Part shown: positions 35,599 through 46,798 of the stretch, one piece after another
How positions within the stretch are numbered: position 1 is the stretch's first letter
Layout: each line of letters begins with the position of its first letter
Source of the DNA: Acidovorax sp. A79
GTDB lineage: Bacteria > Pseudomonadota > Gammaproteobacteria > Burkholderiales > Burkholderiaceae_C
Reading direction: 5' to 3'
Length of the DNA: 64,000 bases
Assembly (NCBI RefSeq): GCF_041154505.1
Contig: NZ_AP028672.1
Location: 3,016,501-3,080,500 of the forward strand
Notes under the pieces: generated by a model
The model's database searches: none
What the model saw: only the letters and a program-made list of their open reading frames with translations
Told to the model about the DNA's origin: nothing
Translations under genes and position numbers: made by a program

Positions 35599-36720
35599 CT
35601 ATTTGGGCCGTGGCCTGCGCACGCCTGCGTCGGGCTGCACCAGGCGGCCGGCGCGCAGCGCGGTGATGGCCACGGCCAGCGCCTGGGCGGCGCCGCGCAC
35701 CTCGTCCTGCACGGCGGTGTCCCGGTCCAGCGCGGCATGGCTGTCGGCGTAGCTTTCGTAGTAGCCGATGTAGCGGTCCAGCCGCGCGGCGGGGCCGGCG
35801 TCGATGAAGCCCATCCAGTCCAGCCAGTCCGACAGGCCCCGGCGCGTGGACTCGATGCCCGCCACGTCGCCATGCACCGCCAGCGCATAGGCGCGCCCGG
35901 CCAGGTGCTTGGGGTAGTCCCAGCCCGCCAGTTCCAGCGCCTTGGCTTCGGCGGCCTTCTTGCCGTGGGTGCTGGTGGGGTCGGGGTTGCCGCCGTCGGC
36001 GCACACCAGGCGGTCGATCATGAGCTTGAGGGGGCTCGGTGCCTGGTACCAGTACACGGGGGTGAGGATCATCACGCCGTGCGCGGCGGTCCAGCGCTCG
36101 TAGATCTCGTTCATCCAGTCGCCGGTCTGGCGCATGGCGTGGTTGGGGTAGCAGCTGCACGGAAAGTGGCACAGCGGCATGGCGGTGGAGACACAGCCCT
36201 TGCAGGGGTGGATGTGGCGCCCGTAGTCCGAGGTGACGCGGCTCAGGTCCAGCGTGTCCACCTCGACCCCGGCGTCCGCCAGGGCCTCGCGCGCCGTGTG
36301 CAGCAGGCGCCAGCTCTTGGAGATTTCGCCGGGGCAGGTGCCGTCGTTGCGGGCCGATCCGCACACCAGCAGCGCACGGGGCGGCGATGCCTTGTCGGCC
36401 CAGCGGGTGCGTGCGGCGTCGATGCGCTCCTTGGCCTCGATCCAGTCCACCGACAGGTCGTAGTCCGGGTCGGCATGGCCCGGGCCGGCCTTGCGGGTGC
36501 GCGGCGCCTTGCGGCCCTCGTCGTAGTTGCGCCAGGCGATGGCCTCGATGCGGTCGATGGCGTCGGCCGCCTCGCTGGCGAAGCGCGGGTCCTGGAAGTC
36601 CTGCAGGAACCGCTCGCGGAAGGCCGCGCGGTTCAGGGGCGCGGGGGCCTGGCCAGTGCGCGGCTGCGGCGCCGCAGCCGCGGCGGGGGGAGGAGCGTGG
36701 GGCGTGGGGCGTGTCGTCAT
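35599..36720 (-). CDS. NADPH-dependent FMN reductase-like flavoprotein with cysteine cluster
   Basis: A 373-residue protein. Residues ~110-330 resemble a flavodoxin-fold FMN reductase: [14 protein letters not shown] at the phosphate site and [20 protein letters not shown] at the isoalloxazine side. Between them, near residues 172-190, lies [20 protein letters not shown] with five cysteines, spaced C-x2-C-x7-C-x3-C-x1-C. It recalls, but does not match, iron-sulfur flavoproteins. A ~110-residue N-terminal extension has no recognised domain. It sits between copZ and copA, so a copper- or redox-linked role is possible. Confidence 0.7.
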   Translation of the reverse strand: MTTRPTPHAPPPAAAAAPQPRTGQAPAPLNRAAFRERFLQDFQDPRFASEAADAIDRIEAIAWRNYDEGRKAPRTRKAGPGHADPDYDLSVDWIEAKERIDAARTRWADKASPPRALLVCGSARNDGTCPGEISKSWRLLHTAREALADAGVEVDTLDLSRVTSDYGRHIHPCKGCVSTAMPLCHFPCSCYPNHAMRQTGDWMNEIYERWTAAHGVMILTPVYWYQAPSPLKLMIDRLVCADGGNPDPTSTHGKKAAEAKALELAGWDYPKHLAGRAYALAVHGDVAGIESTRRGLSDWLDWMGFIDAGPAARLDRYIGYYESYADSHAALDRDTAVQDEVRGAAQALAVAITALRAGRLVQPDAGVRRPRPK

Positions 36721-36828
36721 GCGGCCATTCGATCACCAGCCCGTGGGGCTGCGTATCGGACAAGGCGCCGTGTGGGCTGTCGGCGGCGGGTGATCGGCAG
36801 TGTGCCGGGCCGGGGCCTGCCGAGGTGC

Positions 36829-36859
36829 TTGACCTTGCCATCATGTCAAGGTGTACCGT
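36829..36859 (+). promoter_or_regulatory. CueR-type promoter of copA
   Basis: TTGACC (36829-36834), a 19-bp spacer, then TACCGT (36854-36859). The dyad ACCTTG ... CAAGGT spans 36832-36852. It is nearly identical to the copZ site. Transcription would start near 36866, one base before the ATG at 36867. Confidence 0.85.
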
Positions 36860-36866
36860 GCTCCCC

Positions 36867-39191
36867 ATGGCCATACAACACCTTCCCTCTCCCGCCGGTC
36901 CTTCCGCCACGCCCATGGCTTTCCCGCCCCTGGATCTGGGCATCGGCGGCATGACCTGTGCCAGCTGCGTGGCGCGCGTGGAGCGGGCGCTGCGCAAGGT
37001 GCCCGGCGTGCAGGATGCCACCGTGAACCTCGCCACCGAGTCGGCCCGCGTGGCCTGGGCACCGGGCGCGGCCACCGCAGACGCTGCGGCCATGGAGGCG
37101 CTGCTGCGCCGCGCCGTGCGCAATGCGGGCTATGAGCCGCGCGCCGCGGGGCCGGCCGAGGCGCCCGAGGATCTGTCGCCCTGGGCGGGCTTTCTGCCGG
37201 TGGGCATCGGCCTGCTGCTGTCGGCCCCGCTGGTGCTGCCCATGCTGGGGGAGCTGTTCGGCCTGCACTGGATGCTCCCGGCCTGGGTGCAGTTCGCGCT
37301 GGCCACGCCGGTGCAGTTCGTCCTGGGCGCGCGCTTCTACAAGGCGGGCTGGCATGCGGTGAAGGCCCTGGCGGGCAACATGGACCTGCTGGTGGCCCTG
37401 GGCACCAGCGCGGGCTGGGGCCTGTCGGTGTGGCTGTGGCTCACGGCCCATGAAGGCCATGCGCCGCACCTGTACTTCGAAGCCTCTGCCGTGGTGGTCA
37501 CGCTGGTGCTGCTGGGCAAGTGGCTGGAGGCGCGCGCCAAGCGCCAGACCACGGCGGCCATCCGCGCGCTGCATGCCCTGCGGCCGGACCTGGTGCACCT
37601 CCTGGGCAGGGAGGGCGAGGTGGACGTTCCCGTGGCCGAGGTGCTGGTGGGCGACCAGCTGGTGGTGCGGCCGGGCGAGCGCATCCCGGTGGACGGCACG
37701 GTGCACGAGGGCCACACGCAGGTGGACGAATCCATGCTGACCGGCGAGCCCCTGCCGGTGGCCCGCGATGTGGGCGCGGCGCTGACGGGGGGATCGATCA
37801 ACGGCGACGGCCGCATCGTGATGGCCGTGACCGCGGTGGGGGCCGAGACGGTGCTGTCCCAGATCATCCGGCTGGTGGAAGACGCCCAGGCGGCCAAGGC
37901 GCCCATCCAGCGGCTGGTGGACCAGGTGTCGGCCGTGTTCGTGCCCGTGGTGCTGGTGGTGGCGCTGGCCACGCTGCTGGGCTGGGTGTGGATGGGCGTG
38001 GGCATCGAGGCCGCGCTGATCCACGCCGTGGCCGTGATGGTGATCGCCTGCCCCTGTGCGCTGGGCCTGGCCACGCCGGCGGCCATCATGGCGGGCACGG
38101 GGGTGGCGGCCAGGAACGGCATTTTGATCAAGGACGCGCAGGCGCTGGAGCTGGCCCACAAGGTGGACACGGTGGCCTTCGACAAGACGGGCACGCTGAC
38201 CGTGGGCCAGCCCCGGCTGACGGCGTTCGAGGTGGTGCCCGGCCTGGACGACGCGGCCGTGATGGCCGCGGTGGTGGCGGTGCAAAGCGGCAGCGAACAC
38301 CCGCTTGCACGCGCCGTGGTGGCGGCCGCGGGCGAGCGGCAGGTCCGCGTGGCGGCGGTGCAGGATGTGCGCGCCGTGCCCGGTCGCGGCACCGAGGGCG
38401 ATGTGGCCGGGCAGCGCTACCTGGTGGGCAGCCTGCGCTGGATGCAGGAGCTGGGCGTGGAGATGGGCCCCCTGGCGGCGCGCGCCCGGGCGCTGCAGGA
38501 CGAGGGCGCCACCGTGTCGGCCGTGGCCCAGCGTGGGACCGAAGGGGCGAGCGGCGCACGCTATGTCTTGCGTGCCTTGATGGCCTTTGGCGACGAGCCC
38601 AAGCCCGGCGCGCGCGCGGCGCTGGCGGCGCTGAAGGCGCGTGGCATCCGCACCGTGATGATCTCGGGCGACAACCGGGGAGCGGCCGAGGCCATGGCCC
38701 GGCGCCTGGGGCTGGACCCCGACGCGGGTGAGGTGATGGCCGAGGTATTGCCGGGTGACAAGGCCGCCAGGGTGGCTGCGTTGCAACGGGGTAGCGAAGA
38801 AGTCCCTCCCGGAGGGCAGCGACCCGGCGCAGCGGCGCGGCGCGGGGGCCGTATTGTCGCGATGGTGGGCGACGGCGTGAACGACGCCCCGGCGCTGGCG
38901 GCGGCCGATGTGGGCATGGCCATGGGCAACGGCACGGACGTGGCCATGCATGCGGCGGGCATCACGCTGATGCGGGGCGACCCGATGCTGGTGGCCGCGG
39001 CGCTCGACATCTCCCACCGCACGGTGATGAAGATCCGCCAGAACCTGTTCTGGGCGTTCGCGTACAACGTGGCCGGGATTCCTCTGGCGGCGATGGGCTA
39101 CCTGAGCCCCGTGGTGGCAGGGGCGGCCATGGCCTTGAGCTCGGTCAGCGTGATGGCGAATGCCCTCTTACTGAAGCGCTGGCGCATGTGA
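36867..39191 (+). CDS. copA: Copper-exporting P1B-type ATPase CopA
   Basis: A 774-residue Cu(I)-translocating ATPase of the inner membrane. One N-terminal HMA domain has GMTCASC near residue 29. Other motifs: membrane CPC ([12 protein letters not shown], ~395), phosphorylation DKTGTLT (~439), SEHPLARA, and hinge GDGVNDAP (~668). A 21-residue Gly/Pro/Arg-rich insertion (~641-661) lies just before the hinge motif. I reject the ATG inside the CueR operator at 36844. Starts at 36867 (near-leaderless) or 36915 are both possible; neither has a good ribosome site. Confidence 0.93.
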   Translation: MAIQHLPSPAGPSATPMAFPPLDLGIGGMTCASCVARVERALRKVPGVQDATVNLATESARVAWAPGAATADAAAMEALLRRAVRNAGYEPRAAGPAEAPEDLSPWAGFLPVGIGLLLSAPLVLPMLGELFGLHWMLPAWVQFALATPVQFVLGARFYKAGWHAVKALAGNMDLLVALGTSAGWGLSVWLWLTAHEGHAPHLYFEASAVVVTLVLLGKWLEARAKRQTTAAIRALHALRPDLVHLLGREGEVDVPVAEVLVGDQLVVRPGERIPVDGTVHEGHTQVDESMLTGEPLPVARDVGAALTGGSINGDGRIVMAVTAVGAETVLSQIIRLVEDAQAAKAPIQRLVDQVSAVFVPVVLVVALATLLGWVWMGVGIEAALIHAVAVMVIACPCALGLATPAAIMAGTGVAARNGILIKDAQALELAHKVDTVAFDKTGTLTVGQPRLTAFEVVPGLDDAAVMAAVVAVQSGSEHPLARAVVAAAGERQVRVAAVQDVRAVPGRGTEGDVAGQRYLVGSLRWMQELGVEMGPLAARARALQDEGATVSAVAQRGTEGASGARYVLRALMAFGDEPKPGARAALAALKARGIRTVMISGDNRGAAEAMARRLGLDPDAGEVMAEVLPGDKAARVAALQRGSEEVPPGGQRPGAAARRGGRIVAMVGDGVNDAPALAAADVGMAMGNGTDVAMHAAGITLMRGDPMLVAAALDISHRTVMKIRQNLFWAFAYNVAGIPLAAMGYLSPVVAGAAMALSSVSVMANALLLKRWRM

Positions 39192-39303
39192 TAAATACGT
39201 ACAGTGCGGTCATCGATGTCTGGCAAACTGCAACGCTTTGTTGCAGGCCGGCGGCTTCGAATGCAGGCGCGGCCCCTCCATACCCATAAAAGGACGACAC
39301 ATC

Positions 39304-40959
39304 ATGAATCTCTTCTCGTTCATGCGGCAGTTCACCATCCGAATGCGCATGCTGGGGGCCATCGCGGTGGTGCTGGGCCTGCTGGGCCTGCTGGGCGGCG
39401 CGGGCATGCTGGGCATGTTCCGCATCCATGACATGAGCCAGAACTTCATGGACAACTCCTTCGCCAAGGTGGGCTACATGGCGGAGCTGCGCGGCGAGAT
39501 GGGCTCCGTCCGCCAGTACGAGAAGGACATGATCATTGGCTACGAGAAGCCGGAAGCCGTGAAGGCCGCGCACGACAAGTGGCTGGCCAGCCAGGACAAG
39601 GCCAAGAAGATCGCCGCGAAGTTCCTGGAGGGCGAGGACGACGCGGACAACGTGGTGGTGCGCAACATCATCGCCAGGCTGGACAGCTACCGCGAGCTGT
39701 TTGCCCATGTGGCCCGGCAGCTGGAAGCCAGCGGCTACGACACCGCCACGATTGCCAACCGCATGAGCGGCAAGGCCGTGGCCGAGTTCGACCAGGCCGA
39801 CAAGCTGGTGGGAGAGCTCGATACCGTGCTGCGGGCCGAAGTGGCCCAGTCGGTCGAACAGCAGGGCCGGGTGTCCAGCGAGACCAAGTGGCTCTTCGTC
39901 CTGGCCGTGGTGATCACCGTGGTGGTGGTGGTGCCCACCACGCTGATGAACATGAACTCGATCTGCCACCCGCTTGAAGAGGCGCGCCGCATGGCGCAGG
40001 CCATTGCCGGGGGGGACCTGTCCCAGAACATTGCCGCCGAAGGCAAGGACGAAGTGGCCGACCTGCAGCGCGCGCTGCGCGACATGCAGCAGGGCCTGGG
40101 CGCGCTCGTGGCGCAGGTGCGGGACGCCAGCGGCAACATCGCCACGGCCAGCCAGGAGATCGCCATGGGCAACCAGGACCTCTCGCAACGCACCGAGCAG
40201 ACGGCGAGCAATGCCCAGGAAGCGGTGGCTTCGCTCTCGCAGCTCACCTCGACGGTGCAGCAGACCGCGTCGTCGTCGCAGATGGCCAACCAGCTGGCGG
40301 CATCGGCCTCCAGCACCGCGACGCGCGGCGGCTCGGTGGTGCAGCAGGCCGTCTCCAGCATGCAGGAGATTTCGGCCTCCAGCCGCAAGATCGGCGACAT
40401 CATCGGCCTGATCGATTCCATCGCCTTCCAGACCAACATCCTCGCGCTGAACGCCGCCGTGGAAGCCGCGCGTGCCGGTGAGCAGGGGCGGGGCTTTGCC
40501 GTGGTGGCCAGCGAGGTGCGCAGCCTGGCCCAGCGCTCGGCGGCGGCGGCCAGCGACATCAAGGGCCTGATCCACAGCAGCGTGACGGCCGTGGACGGGG
40601 GCGTGCGCCACGTGGAGGATGCGGGCACGGCCATGAAGGAAATCGTGGCCAGCGTGCAGCGCGTGGGCGACATCATCGGCGAGATCACGGCGGCGGCGTC
40701 GGAGCAGTCGGCCGGCATCGGCCAGGTGAACCAGTCGGTGGGTGAGATCGACCGCATGACGCAGCAGAACGCGGCGCTGGTGGAGGAATCCGCGGCGGCG
40801 GCCGAGTCCATGCGCGAACAGGCCGCGCGCCTGTCGCAGGTGGTGCAGCAGTTCCGCCTGGCCGACGCCATGCTCCACGCCGCCCACCACGCACCCGTGG
40901 AGGCGCCGCAGCACCAGGCGCTTGCCGGGGAGCCTTCCAGGGCACTGCTCGCGCGCTGA
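39304..40959 (+). CDS. Methyl-accepting chemotaxis protein
   Basis: A 551-residue chemoreceptor: TM1 ~17-38, periplasmic four-helix-type sensor ~39-197, TM2 ~198-220, HAMP, then the cytoplasmic signalling domain. The hairpin tip reads [20 protein letters not shown] and is fully conserved. ATG 39304 is preceded by AAAGGAC. The ligand is unknown. There is no C-terminal CheR-binding pentapeptide; the chain ends [10 protein letters not shown]. It is monocistronic with a terminator downstream. Confidence 0.95.
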   Translation: MNLFSFMRQFTIRMRMLGAIAVVLGLLGLLGGAGMLGMFRIHDMSQNFMDNSFAKVGYMAELRGEMGSVRQYEKDMIIGYEKPEAVKAAHDKWLASQDKAKKIAAKFLEGEDDADNVVVRNIIARLDSYRELFAHVARQLEASGYDTATIANRMSGKAVAEFDQADKLVGELDTVLRAEVAQSVEQQGRVSSETKWLFVLAVVITVVVVVPTTLMNMNSICHPLEEARRMAQAIAGGDLSQNIAAEGKDEVADLQRALRDMQQGLGALVAQVRDASGNIATASQEIAMGNQDLSQRTEQTASNAQEAVASLSQLTSTVQQTASSSQMANQLAASASSTATRGGSVVQQAVSSMQEISASSRKIGDIIGLIDSIAFQTNILALNAAVEAARAGEQGRGFAVVASEVRSLAQRSAAAASDIKGLIHSSVTAVDGGVRHVEDAGTAMKEIVASVQRVGDIIGEITAAASEQSAGIGQVNQSVGEIDRMTQQNAALVEESAAAAESMREQAARLSQVVQQFRLADAMLHAAHHAPVEAPQHQALAGEPSRALLAR

Positions 40960-41006
40960 TGATGGATTGAACCGGTGGCGCCCGCGCGCCATCACACCCG
41001 GAATGG

Positions 41007-41039
41007 GCCCTGCGGGCGGATGCGCATGCAGGGCTTTTT
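41007..41039 (+). terminator. Intrinsic terminator after the chemoreceptor gene
   Basis: GCCCTGC (41007-41013) pairs with GCAGGGC (41028-41034), followed directly by TTTTT. Confidence 0.8.
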
Positions 41040-41177
41040 CATGCCCGGCGTGCGGCGGCCGCAGGCGCACCGGCCGCGCGATGCGCACCCGGTCCCCGAC
41101 GGTTTGTTGACCTGCGTCATGCGCGGGCGGGCGCCTGCATGGCAATCTGGAGGCCTTGTGACCTGGGGAGCACTGCC

Positions 41178-41756
41178 ATGCCGTCGATCAGCCTGCGGAC
41201 CATCCACGAAGAGCATGCGTCGCTTGCGGCCGTGCTGCATTCCTTGCGCCTGATGCTGGACCAGGGGCCGGGCGACGAGCCCGCCGCGTTCTTCGACGTG
41301 ATGCGGGCCATGCTGTTCTACATCGACGAATTCCCCGAACGCCAGCACCACCCGAAGGAATCGCAATGGCTGTTCCCGAAGGTGGCCGAGCGTTCGCCGG
41401 AGGCGGCCGGCGCCATCGCGCAACTGGAGCGCGAACACGCGGGCGGCGAGGCCGCCGTGCGCGAGCTGCAGCATCTGCTGCTGGGCTGGGAGCTGATGGG
41501 CGAGGCGCGCCGCGACACCTTTTCCGAGGCCCTGCGGCGCTATGTCGCTTTCTACCTGGAGCACATGCGCCTGGAGGAAACCGTGGTCTTGCCAGCGGCC
41601 CAGGCATGCCTGCAGCCTGGCGACTGGGCCGCGATCGATGCGGCGTTTGCCGGCAATACCAACCCGCTGGCGCCCGGCCAGGCGCGGGACCCCGCCTACG
41701 ATCGCCTGTTCACGCGCATCGTGATGCGGGCGCCCAGCCCGATCGGGTTGGGCTGA
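41178..41756 (+). CDS. Hemerythrin HHE cation-binding domain protein
   Basis: A 192-residue helical protein. Metal-ligand candidates are in TIHEEHASL, RQHHPKESQ, LEREHAGGE and YLEHMRLEE, the H-HxxxE-H-HxxxE pattern of bacterial hemerythrins and HHE proteins that bind a di-iron or zinc centre. Roles in oxygen or NO sensing and iron repair are known for relatives; none can be assigned here. ATG 41178 follows a GGGGAG ribosome site. Confidence 0.87.
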   Translation: MPSISLRTIHEEHASLAAVLHSLRLMLDQGPGDEPAAFFDVMRAMLFYIDEFPERQHHPKESQWLFPKVAERSPEAAGAIAQLEREHAGGEAAVRELQHLLLGWELMGEARRDTFSEALRRYVAFYLEHMRLEETVVLPAAQACLQPGDWAAIDAAFAGNTNPLAPGQARDPAYDRLFTRIVMRAPSPIGLG

Positions 41757-41769
41757 CGTCGCGCCCGCC

Positions 41770-42873
<1,104 letters not shown>

Positions 42874-43051
42874 GCGGGGCTTTCAAAAACGGGTTGCACA
42901 CAATCGATCAACCCCGGAAGGTTAATGCTGCAGCGCAAAACGTGCAGCGCACATGCGTCAACAAGGGCTCTGGTTTTGTGCTATCCGGGGCTGGCCGGCG
43001 GTGTGCGGGGCGCGCGGCGCGCTGGCGCGGCCTGGGGCAGAATCAAACGCC

Positions 43052-44263
43052 ATGCCGCCCCGCCATCCTTCCCCCCGCCCCGTGCCCGCGCTGTGGCTGG
43101 CCGTGGCGCTGTCGATGGGGGCGGCGGTGTCGCTCGGCATCACGCGCTTTGCGTACGCGCTGCTGCTGCCGCCCATGCGGGAGGACCTGGGCTGGTCCTA
43201 CACCCTCGCGGGCGCGATGAACACCGTGAATGCGCTGGGCTACCTGGTCGGCGCGCTGGCCACGCCCTGGCTGCTGCGGCGTGCCGCACCGGGGGCCGTG
43301 CTGCTGGCCGGCGCGGTGCTGGCCACCGTGTTCATGGGGCTCAGCGGTTTTTTCACCGAGGCGGTGCCGCTCCTGCTGCAGCGCCTGCTGGCCGGCGGGG
43401 CGAGCGCGCTCGTGTTCATTGCCGGCGGCCTGCTCGCCGCGCGCCTGGGGGCGCAGGAGCCGGGGCGCAGCGGCCTGCTGCTGGGGCTGTACTACGGGGG
43501 CACGGGCTGGGGCATCAGCCTGTCGGCCGTGCTCGTGCCCGCCGTGCTGGCGGCGGCGCCGTCCCCGCATGCCTGGACGTGGGCCTGGTGGGCGCTGGCG
43601 CTGGCCTGCATGGCCGCGACGGCGGCCCTGTGGTGGCCCGCGCGTGTGCTGCGCGGGCTGGCGGTGCCCGCGGATGCCCCCCGGGCCTTCAATGTGGTGC
43701 CGCCGCCCGCCCGGGTGCGCTGGCGTGCGCTGGCGCCCGCGCTGCTGGGCTACGGCCTGTTCGGCGTGGGCTACATCGGCTACATGACCTTCGTCGTGGC
43801 GCTGCTGCGCGAGCAAGGCGCCAGCGGCACGGCGGTGACCTGGTTCTATGCGCTGCTGGGGCTGGCGGTGGTGCTGTCGTCGCGCATCTGGGCGGGGCTG
43901 CTGGACCGCAGCCGTGGCGGCCAGGCGCTGGGCCTGCTCAACGGGTTGCTGGGCGTGGCCACCGTGCTGCCCGCGCTGACGTCGGCCTGGCCGGTGGTGC
44001 TGGCCTCGGGCCTGCTGTTTGGCGGCGTGTTCCTGTCGGTGGTGGCATCGACCACCGCCCTGGTGCGGCACAACCTGCCACAGGTGCTGTGGGCCAGCGG
44101 CATCAGCGCCTTCACCATTGTGTTCGCCGCCGGGCAGATCGTGGGGCCCACGGTGGTGGGCTGGATCGCCGATGGCCCGGGAGGCCTCGCGCGCGGGCTG
44201 GTGTTCTCGGCCTGCGCGCTGTGGTTGGGGGCGCTGGTGGCGTGGCGGCAGAAGCCGCTCTAG
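43052..44263 (+). CDS. YbfB/YjiJ family MFS transporter
   Basis: A 403-residue twelve-helix transporter. GITRFAYALLLPPMREDLGWS and AGAMNTVNALGYLVGAL are typical of YbfB/YjiJ proteins. A central cytoplasmic loop precedes the second six helices. The ATG at 43052 gives the expected N-terminus. Substrate unknown. A family B repeat follows within 70 bp of the stop. Confidence 0.88.
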   Translation: MPPRHPSPRPVPALWLAVALSMGAAVSLGITRFAYALLLPPMREDLGWSYTLAGAMNTVNALGYLVGALATPWLLRRAAPGAVLLAGAVLATVFMGLSGFFTEAVPLLLQRLLAGGASALVFIAGGLLAARLGAQEPGRSGLLLGLYYGGTGWGISLSAVLVPAVLAAAPSPHAWTWAWWALALACMAATAALWWPARVLRGLAVPADAPRAFNVVPPPARVRWRALAPALLGYGLFGVGYIGYMTFVVALLREQGASGTAVTWFYALLGLAVVLSSRIWAGLLDRSRGGQALGLLNGLLGVATVLPALTSAWPVVLASGLLFGGVFLSVVASTTALVRHNLPQVLWASGISAFTIVFAAGQIVGPTVVGWIADGPGGLARGLVFSACALWLGALVAWRQKPL

Positions 44264-44330
44264 CGCATCTGGAGTTTTGGCCGTGCGCCGCGCTAGGCGC
44301 TCCCAATCGATACTGGCGCGGCCTAGGCCA

Positions 44331-44424
44331 GGAACGCCGAGCAAGGGCCGCCCCGCAGCGAGGGCGTTGTCCCCCTGCCCGCGTAGCGAGAGCGGGGGGA
44401 AGGCGCGCAGCGCCTCAGGGGGGT
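44331..44424 (+). repeat. Repeat family B, copy 3
   Basis: CGCCGAGCAAGGGCCGCCCC then AGCGAGGGCGTTGTCCCCCT, a TAGCGAGAGCGGGGGGAAGG segment and CTCAGGGGGG. It lies between the convergent MFS and GST genes. Confidence 0.8.
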
Positions 44425-44428
44425 GTCC

Positions 44429-45037
44429 CTATTTCAGCAGGCCTTCCACCTTCATGGCGGCCTGCACGGCGGGGCGGGCCGCCACGCGGGCGGCGTAGGC
44501 CTGCAGGTTGGCCAGGCTGGAGATATCGATGCCGGTGGGCTTGTGCCAGCCTTGCACGGTGAACAGGTAGCCGTCGGCCACGGTGAAGTGGTCGCCCATG
44601 ACGTACTGCTTGCCGGCGAGCTGGCCGTCCACCCACTGCAGACGCTGCAGCAGCCTGTCGCGCGCCATCACCTTGTATTCCTCGGGCGTGGCGGGATTGA
44701 AGAGCGGGGTGAAGCCGCGGTGCAGTTCCATGCCGATGAAGGTGAGCCATTCCTGCAGGCGGTAGCGCTGCAGCGTGCCATTCTGGGGGGCCAGCATCTT
44801 GAGGGGCACCTGGTCGGCGATGTATTGCACGATGGCGGGGCCTTCGCGCAGCCGCGTGCCGTCGTCCAGTTCCAGCATCGGCACATAGCCCAGCGGGTTG
44901 ATGCCGTAGTAGTCGGAGCCGTCCTGCAGCTTGTGCGTCTTGGTGCTGGCCAGCACGGGCGTGTAGGCCAGGCCGGCCTCGTGCAGTGCGATGTGCGGGG
45001 AGAGCGAGCAGGCGCCGGGGGAGTAGTAGAGCTTCAT
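44429..45037 (-). CDS. Glutathione S-transferase, beta-class-like
   Basis: A 202-residue GST. The N-terminal thioredoxin-like domain starts MKLYYSPGACSLSPHIAL, with the Cys near residue 10 that marks bacterial beta-class enzymes. GYVPMLELDDG binds glutathione and REGPAIVQYI supplies the Ser/Gln contact. The helical C-terminal domain is complete, including the GDHFTVADGYLF N-capping motif. It conjugates or reduces electrophiles and peroxides. Family B copy 3 lies just downstream. Confidence 0.93.
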   Translation of the reverse strand: MKLYYSPGACSLSPHIALHEAGLAYTPVLASTKTHKLQDGSDYYGINPLGYVPMLELDDGTRLREGPAIVQYIADQVPLKMLAPQNGTLQRYRLQEWLTFIGMELHRGFTPLFNPATPEEYKVMARDRLLQRLQWVDGQLAGKQYVMGDHFTVADGYLFTVQGWHKPTGIDISSLANLQAYAARVAARPAVQAAMKVEGLLK

Positions 45038-45140
45038 GGACGGATCCTCGTGAAAAGTGGGAACCCTCCGATGCTATGCGCTGCACCGTCTTTCTGCTGG
45101 CACGGGGGCACGGCCCCGCGCCCCCTCGCGCCACGGCGCC

Positions 45141-45911
45141 TCAGACGTCGTGGCCGGGCATGTCGCGCTGCACCTTGCGCAGCAGCGCGGGCCATGCAAA
45201 CGCACCGCCCAGCCCGCCTGTCTGCACCCGCATGGCCTGGGCCACGCCGCTCACGATCTGCGGGTTCACCGAGGTCAGCGCGCCGCCGGCCTGCGCGTCG
45301 ATCTGGATGCGGCAGGTGTTCTCGAAGGTGTACATCGACAGGAAGGCATCGGCGATCGTCCTGCCCACGGTGAGCAGGCCGTGGTTGCGCAGCATGAGGA
45401 AGTTGGCCTCGCCCAGGTCGGCCTGCAGGCGCGGCTTTTCCTCGTCGCGAAAGGCCACGCCCTCGTACTCGTGGTACGCCAGCGAGCCCAGCACGAAGGT
45501 GCTCTGCTGGCTGATGGGCAGCACGCCGCCCTGTTGCGCGCTCACGGCCACGCCGGCGCGTGTGTGGGTGTGCAGCACGCACCCCGCCTCGGGCCGGGCC
45601 TCGTGCACGGCGCTGTGGATCACGAAGCCCGCCGGGTTCACGGGAAAGGGCGAGTCGTGCAGCTTGTTGCACTGCATGTCCACCTTGATGAGGCTCGACG
45701 CGGTGATCTCGTCGAACATGAGGCCGTAGGGGTTGATGAGGAAGTGGTGCTCCGGACCGGACACCGACTCGGGCAGCTTGGCGCTGATGTGCGTGAAGAC
45801 CAGGTCGCTCCAGCCGTACAGCGCCACGAGCCGGTAGCAGGCCGCCAGGTCGCAGCGCAGCTGCCATTCTTCGGGGCTGACGCTGTCTTGCAGGGAAGGG
45901 ATGTTGAGCAT
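45141..45911 (-). CDS. Class II aldolase/adducin family protein
   Basis: A 256-residue zinc-dependent aldolase-like protein. Metal histidines are in VLHTHTRAG and LRNHGLLTV; HFLINPYGLMFDEIT is the N-terminal phosphate-loop region of this family, here less conserved. Enzymes in the group cleave or decarboxylate sugar phosphates, but adducin-like members have no known substrate. ATG 45911. It ends 104 bp from the divergent start of the GST gene. Confidence 0.88.
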   Translation of the reverse strand: MLNIPSLQDSVSPEEWQLRCDLAACYRLVALYGWSDLVFTHISAKLPESVSGPEHHFLINPYGLMFDEITASSLIKVDMQCNKLHDSPFPVNPAGFVIHSAVHEARPEAGCVLHTHTRAGVAVSAQQGGVLPISQQSTFVLGSLAYHEYEGVAFRDEEKPRLQADLGEANFLMLRNHGLLTVGRTIADAFLSMYTFENTCRIQIDAQAGGALTSVNPQIVSGVAQAMRVQTGGLGGAFAWPALLRKVQRDMPGHDV

Positions 45912-46039
45912 GGGCTTGTCTCCGCGTTGGGGATGGTGGGAGACCCCAATGTAGAACGATGCGGGGCGCGGGACTGTCAGGCAGGCTACACACGGCCCCC
46001 ATGGATCGCTTTGCGTGCGCGTTTTCCCTTCAGGAAGGC

Positions 46040-46065
46040 AAAGGCCCCGCATGCGGGGCCTTTTT
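46040..46065 (-). terminator. Bidirectional hairpin terminator
   Basis: AAAGGCCCCGC and GCGGGGCCTTT form an almost loop-less stem with T runs on both sides (TTTTT at 46061 on plus, TTTGCC on minus). It lies 14 bp after the stop of the minus-strand Ig-repeat gene. Confidence 0.8.
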
Positions 46066-46078
46066 CCGTGCAGCATCG

Positions 46079-46798
46079 TCAGCGCAGGTGTTGCTGCCGC
46101 CGGATCTGGCGCCGCCCCAGCCAACCGAGTCCCAGCGCCGCGATGGCCAGCGCCCAGGGGGCATCCACGGGAATCTGGGCCGCTCCGGCCACGGTGATGT
46201 TCAACGTGAGCGTCGACGACAGGCCGTTGGAATCCGTGACCACGACCACCAGCGAATAGCTGCCGGGGGTGGTGGGGGTTCCGCTCAGCACGCCGCTGGC
46301 GCTCAGGGACATGCCGGGCGGCAGGCTGCCGGAACTCACCGCGAAGGTGTAGGGGCCGGTTCCACCCGCCACCGTGATCTGCCCGCTGTACGGCGTGCCA
46401 GGCACCAGCATGGGTGGCGGGGTGATGACCAGCGCACTGGCCACGGCGCCCGTGCCTGTCAGGTCCAGCTCGCGCCCCAGGGCGTCGGACACCGTGATGG
46501 TGAAGCTGTACGCCGCTGCGGTGGTGGGGGTGCCCGTGAGGGCGCCCCCGGCCGACAGGCTCAGGCCGGCGGGCAGCATGCCGGTGCTGACCAGGAACTG
46601 GTACGGCGCCACGCCATCGCTGCCCACGAAGGTCACGCTGTAGGGCACGCCCTGCACCGGCACGGGAATGGTGGAAGGTGTCACGTTGATGCTCTGGGCG
46701 CCTGCTGCTGCACCCCACAGCAGCAGGCCGGCGGCGCCCGCTCCCGCGAGGAGGTGCCGGCACCAGGTGGCTGCAGCCCGCGCTGCGCGGGCCATCAT
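46079..46798 (-). CDS. Putative Ig-repeat protein with IPTL-CTERM-like sorting tail
   Basis: A 239-residue exported protein. A signal peptide precedes AQSINVTPS. Two He_PIG-type repeats follow (GMLPAGLSLSAGGALTGTPT and GSLPPGMSLSASGVLSGTPT). The end has IPVDAPWAL, a hydrophobic helix and RRQIRRQ, the layout of an IPTL-CTERM exosortase (XrtH-type) signal in a variant form. It is likely anchored and then processed at the cell surface. The ATG overlaps the stop of the upstream S74 gene (ATGA). No exosortase is in the window. Confidence 0.75.
   Translation of the reverse strand: MMARAARAAATWCRHLLAGAGAAGLLLWGAAAGAQSINVTPSTIPVPVQGVPYSVTFVGSDGVAPYQFLVSTGMLPAGLSLSAGGALTGTPTTAAAYSFTITVSDALGRELDLTGTGAVASALVITPPPMLVPGTPYSGQITVAGGTGPYTFAVSSGSLPPGMSLSASGVLSGTPTTPGSYSLVVVVTDSNGLSSTLTLNITVAGAAQIPVDAPWALAIAALGLGWLGRRQIRRQQHLR

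Noticed and set aside
36844..36846. ATG within the CueR operator as the copA start
   Set aside because: It lies between the -35 and -10 elements, so it would not be transcribed.
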